Assembly: GCA_964468725.1 (NCBI GenBank)
Contig: CAYXVU010000152.1
Span: 1 to 14,580, forward strand
Length of the DNA stretch: 14,580 nt
Direction: 5' to 3'
Source: CAYXVU01 sp964468725
GTDB lineage: Bacteria > Acidobacteriota > Blastocatellia > UBA7656
Shown here piece by piece: positions 1 to 6,740 of this stretch (the stretch's first letter is position 1; each line of letters starts with the position of its first letter). The notes under the pieces were generated by a model that worked only from the letters and a program-made list of their open reading frames with translations, had not been told where the DNA came from and searched no databases. The position numbers and the translations under genes were made by a program.

Positions 1-720
1 CAGCATCAAGACCTCAGCGCGCGATTGGAGGCTCCTGAGACAAGCCATCCGATGGGGCGCGACCAATTGGGTCGGGATGTTCTACTGAGAATCGTATATG
101 GCGCGCGTGTTTCGATGATGGTCGGCCTCTCCGTCGTTGCGATTTCGGCTCTTATCGGCGTCGCCATCGGCTCGTTTGCGGGCTACAGAGGGGGATGGGT
201 TGATCGAGTGATCTCAAATTTTCTCTTCAACGTCTTCCTCTCTTTTCCAGGCATCTTACTCGCTATTGCAATGGTCGCCTTTCTCGGCCCCAGCATTCGC
301 AACCTGATCGTTGCGCTTTCGATTATGGGATGGGTCGGTTACGCGCGGTTGATGCGGGCGCAAGTTCTCAAAGTCCGAGAATACGATTACGTGACGGCAG
401 CACGCGCTTTGGGAGCAAGCGATCTTCGCATTCTGGTCAAACACATCCTGCCAAACGCCATTCAGCCGTTAATTGTACAAGCCTCGCTCGGTATGGCAGG
501 AATGATTCTCGCCGAAGCGGGTCTGAGTTTTCTCGGCCTCGGCGTGCCGGAACCGATTCCTTCGTGGGGCAAGATGATTGATGATTCGCGCGAATTTTGG
601 TTTACCGCACCCCATCTGTTTATCTTTCCGGGGCTGATGATTGCGCTATCGGTGCTCGCCTTCAACTTCGTCGGCGATGGATTACGCGAACGGCTTGATC
701 CGAAACAACAGCAGCGATAA
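1..720 (+). CDS. ABC transporter permease, DppC/OppC type (5' partial)
   Basis: Inner-membrane permease subunit of a peptide/nickel-type ABC importer. The reading frame is open to base 1 without a stop, so the gene begins upstream and the TTG at 25 is only an internal codon. About 239 residues are visible. Near the left edge is GRDQLGRDVL, matching the GTDxLGRD motif that precedes the permease core in DppC-like proteins. The EAA cytoplasmic loop, which contacts the ATPase, lies at about 397-456 (TAARALGASD...ILPN). Several hydrophobic helices surround it, and the C-terminus GDGLRERLDP is typical of DppC/OppC. Substrate (peptide, nickel, other) cannot be told from the permease alone. The ATPase, DppB-like and binding-protein genes would be expected to the left. 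The next gene starts 16 bases downstream, so co-transcription is possible, though the functions look unrelated. Confidence 0.92.
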   Translation, partial: QHQDLSARLEAPETSHPMGRDQLGRDVLLRIVYGARVSMMVGLSVVAISALIGVAIGSFAGYRGGWVDRVISNFLFNVFLSFPGILLAIAMVAFLGPSIRNLIVALSIMGWVGYARLMRAQVLKVREYDYVTAARALGASDLRILVKHILPNAIQPLIVQASLGMAGMILAEAGLSFLGLGVPEPIPSWGKMIDDSREFWFTAPHLFIFPGLMIALSVLAFNFVGDGLRERLDPKQQQR

Positions 721-736
721 GAAAGAGGATGCAACG

Positions 737-1384
737 ATGATTTCTTATGACCAGATATTCGAAAACAATCGCCGATGGGTAGCAGAAAAGATCGAACATG
801 ACCCTGATTATTTTGCCAATCTGGCGCGCGAACAACGCCCTGAATTCCTCTACATCGGATGTTCTGACAGTCGCGTTCCGGCCAGTGACATCATGGGGTT
901 AGAACCGGGCGATGTCTTTGTGCATCGCAATATCGCTAACGTTGTTGCCAGCACCGACCTCAATGTGATGAGTGTCATCGAGTATGCCGTCAGTTATCTT
1001 GATGTTCAGCATATCATCATCTGTGGCCATTACAACTGTGGCGGTGTACGAGCCGCGATGCTGCCACAGGATATGGGGCTGTTGAATCCTTGGTTGCGCA
1101 ATATCCGCGATGTCTATCGTCTGCATAAGGCTGAGCTCAACGCCATCACCGACGAAACCGCACGCTATAACCGGCTAGTCGAATTGAACGTGATGGAACA
1201 GTGCGTCAATGTCATCAAGAGTGCAGCGGTGCAGAAGACCTTTGTCGAAAGAGAGCATCCGACCGTTCATGGTTGGGTATTCGATTTGCACAACGGACAC
1301 ATTAACGATTTGCAACTCGATTTTCGCCACATTCTGCGCGACATTCAGGAGATTTATAATCTCACGGATCGGAAATTGTTTTAA
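737..1384 (+). CDS. can: beta-class carbonic anhydrase
   Basis: Cytoplasmic zinc enzyme that interconverts CO2 and bicarbonate. The protein is 215 residues, close to E. coli Can (220). The zinc ligands are all present: Cys42 and Asp44 with partner Arg46 in CSDSRVP, and His98 and Cys101 in GHYNCGG. The spacing matches the E. coli enzyme residue for residue. The ATG at 737 is chosen over upstream in-frame starts because it is preceded by AAAGAGGA (722-729) at a normal distance, lies after the permease stop, and gives the family N-terminus (ISYDQIFENNRRWV). Longer starts would run inside the permease gene. The gene ends 12 bases before the convergent dehydrogenase, and no clear terminator hairpin is seen in that gap. 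The family assignment is secure from the motifs. Confidence 0.96.
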   Translation: MISYDQIFENNRRWVAEKIEHDPDYFANLAREQRPEFLYIGCSDSRVPASDIMGLEPGDVFVHRNIANVVASTDLNVMSVIEYAVSYLDVQHIIICGHYNCGGVRAAMLPQDMGLLNPWLRNIRDVYRLHKAELNAITDETARYNRLVELNVMEQCVNVIKSAAVQKTFVEREHPTVHGWVFDLHNGHINDLQLDFRHILRDIQEIYNLTDRKLF

Positions 1385-1396
1385 CGCCTGCGAGCG

Positions 1397-2512
1397 TCAG
1401 CCGCAAAAGGCTTCTTTATTGACGACGAAAGGCATCTCTGCCAGTTCCTCATCCCGCCCTCTTTCCAGTGCGGCAATCAACCCTTGTACCGTGCGACCCG
1501 CCATGCCAATGCGGGCATCAACAGACAATCGCGTTTCGCGTGTTCCCGAAGCGAAATGGTGAAAGAGACGCAGACGATCTTTCAAGCGCTCGTCGCGCAA
1601 ACAATTAGTCGCAGGCAACGGCTCAGTTTCAAAGACATCAAGCGCAGCCCCGGCTATCTGCTCTTCGAGCAAAGCCCGATACAACGCCTGCTCATCCACC
1701 ACTGCGCCACGCGATGTGTTGATGAGATAGGCTGTGGCTTTCATCCGCCCAAACGCCGCCTCATTCATCAGGTGATAAGTTGGCAGGTCGCCATGCCCTT
1801 CGAAAACAAGCGGCACATGCAGGCTGACGTAATCGGCACGTTCCAATGCCTCTTCAAAAGAGACATACGCGATGTGACAGGGTCGGTGCGAAAATCCAGC
1901 TTCGTTGCGCAGTTGCATCTCCTGCCGGACAAAATCCACAAAGCGTTCGTCACGTGAATGAGCGCTGAAGAGCAAAAGGTTCATATCGAAACCGACGCAC
2001 TTTTTCGCAAAAGCTTTCCCGATACGCCCTGCGCCAATCACCGCCACCGTTTTGCCTGTAACCTCATCGCCGAGAAAGGGGGAATACGGATGCCAGGATG
2101 TCCAACGGTTCTCGGCAACCAGCCTTTCCGAAGGGTAGAGTTTGCGCGACACCGAACCAAGCAGAAAGAGGGCAAACTCAGCCGTTGCCTCTGTAAGCAC
2201 ATCTGGTGTGTGCGTAAAGGGGATGCGATAACGGTTGGCCGCGTGACGATCAATGTTGTCAACGCCGACGGCGATCTGAGCAACCACTCGCAAGCTCGTT
2301 TGACCGGCAGCCAAGACCTCTTCATCAATCGGATCGCGCAACGTGGTAATGAGCGCGGTTATCCCGCTGCGAACCTTTTCAACGATGAGCGATTTTGGCG
2401 GCGCCTCCGTTTTCCAATAGACTTCAACTTCATAGCCTTGTGAGCGCAATTGTTGGATTGCGGCTTCGCCGATGTCTGCCGTCGCAAAGATTTTGTCTCT
2501 CTCCTTCTGCAT
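1397..2512 (-). CDS. D-isomer-specific 2-hydroxyacid dehydrogenase (glyoxylate reductase / PGDH-like)
   Basis: NAD(P)-dependent cytosolic oxidoreductase acting on a D-2-hydroxyacid or its 2-oxoacid. At 371 residues it is longer than typical glyoxylate reductases (about 320-330). The Rossmann motif GAGRIG is at residues 160-165. The catalytic triad is visible as Arg268 (NTSRGAVVDE), Glu297 (DVFETEP) and His319 (FHHFASGT). AVGVDNID at 82-89 is the usual substrate-loop signature. About 25 extra residues sit at about 190-215, between the first Rossmann strands and the EEALERADYVSLHVPL segment. The ATG at 2510-2512 follows a purine-rich stretch (GAGAGAAAGG on the minus strand) and a good promoter. 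The exact substrate is not deducible. No serine-biosynthesis neighbour supports a true SerA role, and there is no C-terminal ACT domain. Confidence 0.92.
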   Translation of the reverse strand: MQKERDKIFATADIGEAAIQQLRSQGYEVEVYWKTEAPPKSLIVEKVRSGITALITTLRDPIDEEVLAAGQTSLRVVAQIAVGVDNIDRHAANRYRIPFTHTPDVLTEATAEFALFLLGSVSRKLYPSERLVAENRWTSWHPYSPFLGDEVTGKTVAVIGAGRIGKAFAKKCVGFDMNLLLFSAHSRDERFVDFVRQEMQLRNEAGFSHRPCHIAYVSFEEALERADYVSLHVPLVFEGHGDLPTYHLMNEAAFGRMKATAYLINTSRGAVVDEQALYRALLEEQIAGAALDVFETEPLPATNCLRDERLKDRLRLFHHFASGTRETRLSVDARIGMAGRTVQGLIAALERGRDEELAEMPFVVNKEAFCG

Positions 2513-2545
2513 GGGTGATTGCTGCCTTTCTCTCTCGTTTTTCCG

Positions 2546-2574
2546 ATGATAGGCCGTTCTTCGCCCTACATCAA
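2546..2574 (-). promoter_or_regulatory. sigma70-like promoter of the 2-hydroxyacid dehydrogenase
   Basis: Read on the minus strand, TTGATG (2574-2569) is followed after exactly 17 bases by TATCAT (2551-2546). This puts the likely transcription start near 2539, about 27 bases before the ATG. The match to consensus and the position support it; it has not been tested. Confidence 0.65.
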
Positions 2575-2645
2575 GATATTGACCATTCCCTGCTGACCAT
2601 CACCATTAGTTGTGGAATTTTCCCTTTACGCGGGGCACTTTTTTC

Positions 2646-2674
2646 TTGACTTGAAAAAGAGGCAGGCATACTAT
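2646..2674 (+). promoter_or_regulatory. strong sigma70-like promoter of a short transcript
   Basis: TTGACT (2646-2651), a 17-base spacer, then TACTAT (2669-2674). A G-rich start site would fall near 2680-2682. It is one of the best promoter matches in the window and lies about 400 bases upstream of the next large gene, with a terminator in between, so it appears to serve a separate short RNA. Confidence 0.7.
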
Positions 2675-2689
2675 CGGGGCTAACACCGG

Positions 2690-2705
2690 AAAGGAGGTGA
2701 TCCAA
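2690..2705 (+). promoter_or_regulatory. hyper-extended Shine-Dalgarno sequence
   Basis: AAAGGAGGTGATCCAA is a complete complement of TTGGATCACCTCCTTT, the common 3' end of bacterial 16S rRNA. The core GGAGG (2693-2697) ends 11 bases before the ATG at 2709, a slightly long spacing. Other genes in this window have ordinary, weak or no such site. Confidence 0.6.
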
Positions 2706-2708
2706 GAA

Positions 2709-2747
2709 ATGATAAGTAACGGATTAGGTGAGGTGGCTGAGGTCTGA
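2709..2747 (+). CDS. possible 12-residue leader or small peptide
   Basis: ATG at 2709 to TGA at 2745 encodes MISNGLGEVAEV. The case for translation is the very strong ribosome-binding sequence just upstream and the promoter before it. The peptide is acidic and has no recognised motif: no run of one amino acid suggesting attenuation, no signal peptide, no Cys/Ser/Thr-rich core suggesting a RiPP. The second half of the ORF overlaps the 5' arm of the closing helix (2732-2740), so ribosomes on it would open that helix. It may be only a vehicle for ribosome binding. Confidence 0.3.
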   Translation: MISNGLGEVAEV

Positions 2748-2876
2748 TAGAGGCCGGAATTGAGCGTATGGGAAATTGCAACTGCTAGCCCCCTTTCTCT
2801 TCATTAAACAGTTGCCCGATACGCTGAACTATAGATGTCTTGGAGAGGCCGCAGGCCAATCCAATCAGCCCACCGC

Positions 2877-2926
2877 AAAACCCGGCGTGAGCGCTCAACG
2901 AAGCAGCTCCGTCGGGTTTTGTTTTT
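2877..2926 (+). terminator. intrinsic terminator of the short transcript
   Basis: AAAACCCG (2877-2884) pairs with CGGGTTTT (2913-2920). The stem continues inward as GCG/CGT (one G-U) and, after a one-base bulge, GAGC/GCTC, giving about 15 pairs around a 13-base loop. GTTTTT follows at 2921-2926. It stops transcription before the OPT gene unless an alternative fold prevents the hairpin. Confidence 0.8.
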
Positions 2927-2995
2927 CGAATGAAGATGACACATTCTTGCAACTTTCTAAAACCGTAATCACCCCGCACGACTGAGCACTTTCGT

Positions 2996-3024
2996 TTGAC
3001 TTTACTCTTTGCAACAGATAAAAA
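2996..3024 (+). promoter_or_regulatory. sigma70-like promoter of the OPT transporter
   Basis: TTGACT (2996-3001) is followed, 17 bases later, by TAAAAA (3019-3024); the overlapping GATAAA at 3017 is an alternative -10. It lies downstream of the short-transcript terminator, which gives the transporter its own promoter with a leader of about 45 bases. Confidence 0.5.
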
Positions 3025-3074
3025 TTCGGCCATTCCGAAGCAGATGATCGCATTCCAGCACTCAGGAGGATAGT

Positions 3075-5447
3075 ATGGCAACCAGTGTAGAAGAGGTAGT
3101 GGCGCATAAACCCTATGTTGCGCCGGAGACGAGCTTACCGGAATTTACCCCGCGCGCTGTGATTTTAGGCGTTCTGTTTGGCATCATCTTCGGCGCTTCG
3201 ACCGTCTATCTCGGCTTAAAAGTCGGGCTGACCGTCAGCGCCTCGATACCGATTGCGGTATTAGCCATCAAGTTTTTACGGCTTATCGGAAGGTCGTCCA
3301 TCATCGATAACTTGATGGTGCTGACGACCGGTTTGGCTGCCGATTCTATCGACGCAGGCATCGTCTTCACGATACCGGCTCTGCTGATTCTCGGCCTCGA
3401 CATTGATCTGGTGCAGACTTCCATGATTGCTGCGGCAGGTGGCATTCTCGGCGTTTTGTTAATGATCCCGCTGCGCCGTTCGTTGATCGTCAAGGAGCAT
3501 GGAACGCTTCCCTACCCCGAAGGCACGGCCTGCGCAGAGGTATTGATCGTCGGCGAAAAAGGCGGTTCGGATGCCAAGACCGTGTTTTTAGGGTTTGGTA
3601 TCGGCTTCTTTTACAAATTTTTAATGGGCGGCTTCAAATTCTGGAAAGAGATACCGGACAAGGTTCTGACCTGGTATCAGGGCGCGCGCGTCGCCGCAGA
3701 AATCTCTCCTGAGTTATTAGGCGTCGGATACATCCTCGGCCCGCGCGTCGCTTCTTATATGCTCGGCGGCGGCGTCACGGCAGCATTGGTTCTCATTCCG
3801 CTGGTGAAATTCTTCGGCCAAGGGTTGCAAACCAATATCTTTCCGGCTCCGGCTGGCGAGTTGATCGCTAACATGAATGCAGGCCAAGTCTTTGACCGTT
3901 ACGTGCGCTACATAGCAGCAGGAGCGGTGGCAACTGGCGGCATCATCAGCTTGATTCGTTCGCTGCCAACGATCATTCAAGCCTTCCGTGCCGGAATCAA
4001 AAACTTCTCCGGCGCAGAATCAAACGGTCAAGCTGCTCGTCGCACCGAGCGGGATGTCCCGATTATGTATGCGATGGGGGGCGTCGTTTTATTACTGATC
4101 GTGGTGACGCTGCTGCCGCAATTGGAAGTAGATTGGATTTCGGCCCTTCTGATCTTAATCTTCGGTTTCTTCTTCGTAACTGTTTCGTCGCGCATCTGCG
4201 GGCAGATCGGTTCGACTTCGAATCCAATATCTGGCATGACGATTGCCACATTGCTGTTCACTTCGCTGATCTTTTTGATTCTCGGACGACTGGGAGCCGA
4301 GCAACGGGTGATTGCGCTTTCGGTCGGAGCCATCGTCTGTGTTGCAGCCGCCAACGCCGGGAATACTTCGCAAGACCTCAAAACCGGATTCCTCGTCGGC
4401 GCAACCCCAGCCAAACAACAGATCAGTTTGCTGGTCGGAGCGCTCACTTCGGCGTTGGTCATTGGCGGCACTCTGCTGTTTCTGAATAATTCATCGGTGA
4501 ATCTGCTGCCGATGAACTATCCTTCATTCACCGCGCCAGCTAACCAAATCGCCGAAGAATGGACGAGTCGCCCGCAAACCGAAGATGGCAAAAAGTACCG
4601 TACGTTGCGGCTGACCGTCGAAACTCCAGCGGGCGATGGCAAGTCGGTCATTCCTGCGGGCAAGTATCTGGTTGATGAAACCGGCGCGATTCATTACTTC
4701 GTCAACCCCGGCGTCGGCGGCATTAAGCAAGGGCTGACCAGCAATCTGCCAAGCAATGTACAGGGGCGCACCTACACCGAAAGCGCAAACGTGCGGGTCA
4801 CCGGAGAAGCGCGCGGCATGGACGATCAGATGTACACGCGCGTTATCGCAAAAGACCCCGGCTCGCCGGAGCACACCTTGCTGATTGATAGCAACGGCAC
4901 TCCGAAATACATGGTCGAAGAGGTGACGAAATTGGACGCTCCCAAAGCAGCTTTGATGGGAGTGCTGGTAGATGGCGTGCTCACACAGAAGCTGCCATGG
5001 TCTTTAATCTTCATCGGCGCGATGATTTCAATTATGTTAGAGATCATTGGGGTGTCGGCATTGCCGGTTGCGGTCGGCATCTACTTACCGATTTCGACCT
5101 CGGCAACGATCTTCGCCGGAGGGCTGATTCGCGCTCTCGTCAATCGCTTAAACAATCGCGGTCGGCAAGAATCATTGGTCGAAGAAGAGACCGGCAAAGG
5201 GGTGCTCCTCAGTTCCGGCCTGATTGCCGGGGGAGCAATAGCCGGTTTGGCGGTCGCGTTCGGACGTGTGATTGCCGAATCAATAAAAGGCACGCCGGGC
5301 AAAGGCGAAGAGATTCTCGGCTTCGCCGGTCGCTGGCCGACAACCTCCGGCGATTGGGCAAATGTCATCGCTCTGGTGATCTTCGGCGCACTTGCCTATT
5401 TCCTCTACACCATCGCGCGGAAAAAATCCGACCTCCATTCGGAATGA
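3075..5447 (+). CDS. OPT-family oligopeptide (or metal-chelate) transporter
   Basis: Polytopic inner-membrane protein of 790 residues, longer than common bacterial OPT members (roughly 600-700). The ATG is well placed, five bases after AGGAGG (3064-3069). The OPT signature PYPEGTACAEVLIVGEKGG is at residues 146-164, and other family segments include TSNPISGMTIATLLF (381-395) and QDLKTGFLVGATPAKQQI (433-450). Hydrophobic helices fill residues 26-470 and 625-780. Between them is a hydrophilic block of about 145 residues (475-618) predicted to be strand-rich, probably a soluble domain on one face of the membrane. Family members move small peptides or iron-siderophore-type complexes, probably by proton symport; the substrate here is unknown. 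It is a single-gene unit with its own promoter and terminator. Confidence 0.94.
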   Translation: MATSVEEVVAHKPYVAPETSLPEFTPRAVILGVLFGIIFGASTVYLGLKVGLTVSASIPIAVLAIKFLRLIGRSSIIDNLMVLTTGLAADSIDAGIVFTIPALLILGLDIDLVQTSMIAAAGGILGVLLMIPLRRSLIVKEHGTLPYPEGTACAEVLIVGEKGGSDAKTVFLGFGIGFFYKFLMGGFKFWKEIPDKVLTWYQGARVAAEISPELLGVGYILGPRVASYMLGGGVTAALVLIPLVKFFGQGLQTNIFPAPAGELIANMNAGQVFDRYVRYIAAGAVATGGIISLIRSLPTIIQAFRAGIKNFSGAESNGQAARRTERDVPIMYAMGGVVLLLIVVTLLPQLEVDWISALLILIFGFFFVTVSSRICGQIGSTSNPISGMTIATLLFTSLIFLILGRLGAEQRVIALSVGAIVCVAAANAGNTSQDLKTGFLVGATPAKQQISLLVGALTSALVIGGTLLFLNNSSVNLLPMNYPSFTAPANQIAEEWTSRPQTEDGKKYRTLRLTVETPAGDGKSVIPAGKYLVDETGAIHYFVNPGVGGIKQGLTSNLPSNVQGRTYTESANVRVTGEARGMDDQMYTRVIAKDPGSPEHTLLIDSNGTPKYMVEEVTKLDAPKAALMGVLVDGVLTQKLPWSLIFIGAMISIMLEIIGVSALPVAVGIYLPISTSATIFAGGLIRALVNRLNNRGRQESLVEEETGKGVLLSSGLIAGGAIAGLAVAFGRVIAESIKGTPGKGEEILGFAGRWPTTSGDWANVIALVIFGALAYFLYTIARKKSDLHSE

Positions 5448-5490
5448 TGTCACGCGGAGGCAAAAACGTTTACGGATGATTCCAGCAAAC

Positions 5491-5529
5491 AGAAGAGGAC
5501 GCAAAAAGAATGCGTCCTCTTCTTTCTTT
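5491..5529 (+). terminator. intrinsic terminator after the OPT gene
   Basis: AGAAGAGGACGC (5491-5502) and GCGTCCTCTTCT (5512-5523) form a perfect 12-bp stem around a nine-base loop, followed by TTCTTT. It closes the OPT transcription unit about 44 bases after the stop codon. Confidence 0.85.
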
Positions 5530-5601
5530 ACTGAACCCGTATGATAAGGAATTCCCGCGACCTACCCTTCAAAGTTGCGAATAACTCATTGCCTACCTTT
5601 A

Positions 5602-5631
5602 TTGCCAACCGCAAACGCGATTCGATATGAT
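5602..5631 (+). promoter_or_regulatory. likely promoter of mtnA
   Basis: TTGCCA (5602-5607), an 18-base spacer, then TATGAT (5626-5631). It sits between the OPT terminator and the mtnA start, as expected for a new transcription unit. No SAM riboswitch-like sequence was found here although the gene belongs to methionine salvage. Confidence 0.5.
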
Positions 5632-5663
5632 GCCTGCGTTCAAAACATTGGAGTCTCGGACTT

Positions 5664-6713
5664 ATGATCAAAACCGTCGAATGGTCGGATGACGGCGTGG
5701 TGATGATTGACCAACGCATCCTCCCGGCTGAAGAAACCTATCTCCTGCTCGAAACCCCGGAAGCCGTCGCCCGCGCCATCGAAGAGATGGTGGTGCGCGG
5801 AGCGCCTGCCATTGGCGTCTCCGCAGCCATGGGCATCGCTCTCGGAGCCAAACAATCCGCAGCTACCGACACCGAGGGGTTCGAACGCGATTTTGAAACC
5901 CTCTGTGCGCGTATGGCAAAAACGCGACCAACGGCGGTCAATCTCTTCTGGGCAGTCGAACGCATGCGGTGGGCATTTCAACGCGGCCAACGGAAACCGG
6001 CAACTATCGAACAGATCAAAGAGATGCTCATCGCCGAAGCCCTCGATATTCATCGGGAAGACATCGAAAGCAATCAGCGCATGGGCAGATTCGGCGCGGA
6101 GTTGATCCCCGACGGTGCAACCGTGTTGACGCATTGCAATGCAGGGGCTTTGGCAACGGCAGGCTATGGTACGGCGCTCGGCGTAATTCGCGCAGCCGTC
6201 GAATCGGGGAAAGAGATTCAAGTTCTCGCAGACGAAACTCGGCCTTTTTTGCAAGGCGCGAGACTCACTGCTTGGGAACTCGACAAAGACAATATCCCCG
6301 TGCGTGTCATCACCGACGGAATGTCGGGGTCGTTGATGCGAGCGGGTAAAATAACCTGTGTCATTGTCGGCGCAGACCGTATCGCCGCCAATGGTGATGT
6401 GGCCAACAAAATCGGCACCTATATGGTCGCCATTGCGGCCCATGAAAATAACATCCCGTTTTACGTGGCGGCTCCGCTTTCGACGATTGACCTGAGCCTA
6501 AATTCCGGCGATGAGATTCCCATCGAACGACGCGCCGAAACCGAAGTCACAGAGTTTCGCGGCATACCGGTTACCCCTGCGGGCGTCGGCGCTGTCAATC
6601 CGGCCTTTGATGTGACGCCGCATCGCTACATTGCCGCCATCATTACCGATGCAGGGGTAGCGCGCGAGCCGTATGACCTCAGCTTAAAAGCCCTTTTTGA
6701 CAATCAAAGATAA
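5664..6713 (+). CDS. mtnA: S-methyl-5-thioribose-1-phosphate isomerase
   Basis: Methionine-salvage enzyme that isomerises the aldose 5-methylthioribose-1-phosphate to the ketose 5-methylthioribulose-1-phosphate in the cytoplasm. Its 349 residues are the usual family length. Family blocks occur in order: RGAPAIGVSAAMGIALG (45-61), TRPTAVNLFWAVERM (87-101), THCNAGALATAGYGTALG (156-173) with catalytic Cys158, ADETRPFLQGARLTAWEL (189-206), and VGADRIAANGDVANKIGTY (235-253) with catalytic Asp238. The ATG lies ten bases after GGAG (5650-5653). It resembles the fold of eIF2B-type proteins, but the Cys/Asp pair and overall blocks are those of MtnA. Other salvage genes (mtnB, mtnC, mtnP) are not in the window. 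nagZ begins 27 bases downstream and may share its transcript. Confidence 0.95.
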   Translation: MIKTVEWSDDGVVMIDQRILPAEETYLLLETPEAVARAIEEMVVRGAPAIGVSAAMGIALGAKQSAATDTEGFERDFETLCARMAKTRPTAVNLFWAVERMRWAFQRGQRKPATIEQIKEMLIAEALDIHREDIESNQRMGRFGAELIPDGATVLTHCNAGALATAGYGTALGVIRAAVESGKEIQVLADETRPFLQGARLTAWELDKDNIPVRVITDGMSGSLMRAGKITCVIVGADRIAANGDVANKIGTYMVAIAAHENNIPFYVAAPLSTIDLSLNSGDEIPIERRAETEVTEFRGIPVTPAGVGAVNPAFDVTPHRYIAAIITDAGVAREPYDLSLKALFDNQR

Positions 6714-6740
6714 GCGAACGACGCAACTGACAACAACTTT

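Larger units (their letters stand above)
2681..2926 (+). ncRNA. putative structured small RNA / short-ORF transcript of unknown family
   Basis: A transcript of about 245 nt is bounded by a consensus promoter and an intrinsic terminator. Visible structure includes helix GGTGGCTGA (2732-2740) with TCAGCC-C-ACC (2865-2874, one bulged C). A long arm pairs AGCGTAT (2763-2769) with ATACGCT (2819-2825), extended by GG/CC pairs and GCAACTG (2778-2784) with CAGTTGC (2809-2815). The arm closes a 24-base loop containing CCCCCTTTCT. GGCC repeats at 2752, 2847 and 2854 could add a further helix. Near the 5' end are a 16-base sequence complementary to the usual 16S 3' end and a 12-codon ORF. It does not resemble 6S RNA, tmRNA, SRP RNA or a riboswitch I can recognise. 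It could be a regulatory RNA, a small-peptide mRNA or a leader. Boundaries are inferred from promoter and terminator only. Confidence 0.5.

Noticed and set aside
2690..2705. 3' end of a 16S rRNA gene on the minus strand
   Set aside because: TTGGATCACCTCCTTT matches the 16S tail, but upstream on the minus strand there is no helix-45 sequence (no GTAACCGTAG...CCTGCGG), so no rRNA gene is present.
2709..2762. Programmed +1 frameshift extending the 12-codon ORF (GTC TGA)
   Set aside because: The shifted frame gives only five more codons before another stop, and the site is not the CTT-TGA type of prfB.
2776..3107. Overlapping 60-100 residue ORFs on both strands in the leader region
   Set aside because: They begin at weak codons without ribosome-binding sites, run through the terminator hairpin, and have no recognisable domains; their composition looks like translated structured RNA.
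5530..5663. SAM-type riboswitch upstream of mtnA
   Set aside because: None of the conserved SAM riboswitch segments is recognisable; only a promoter and a simple leader are seen.
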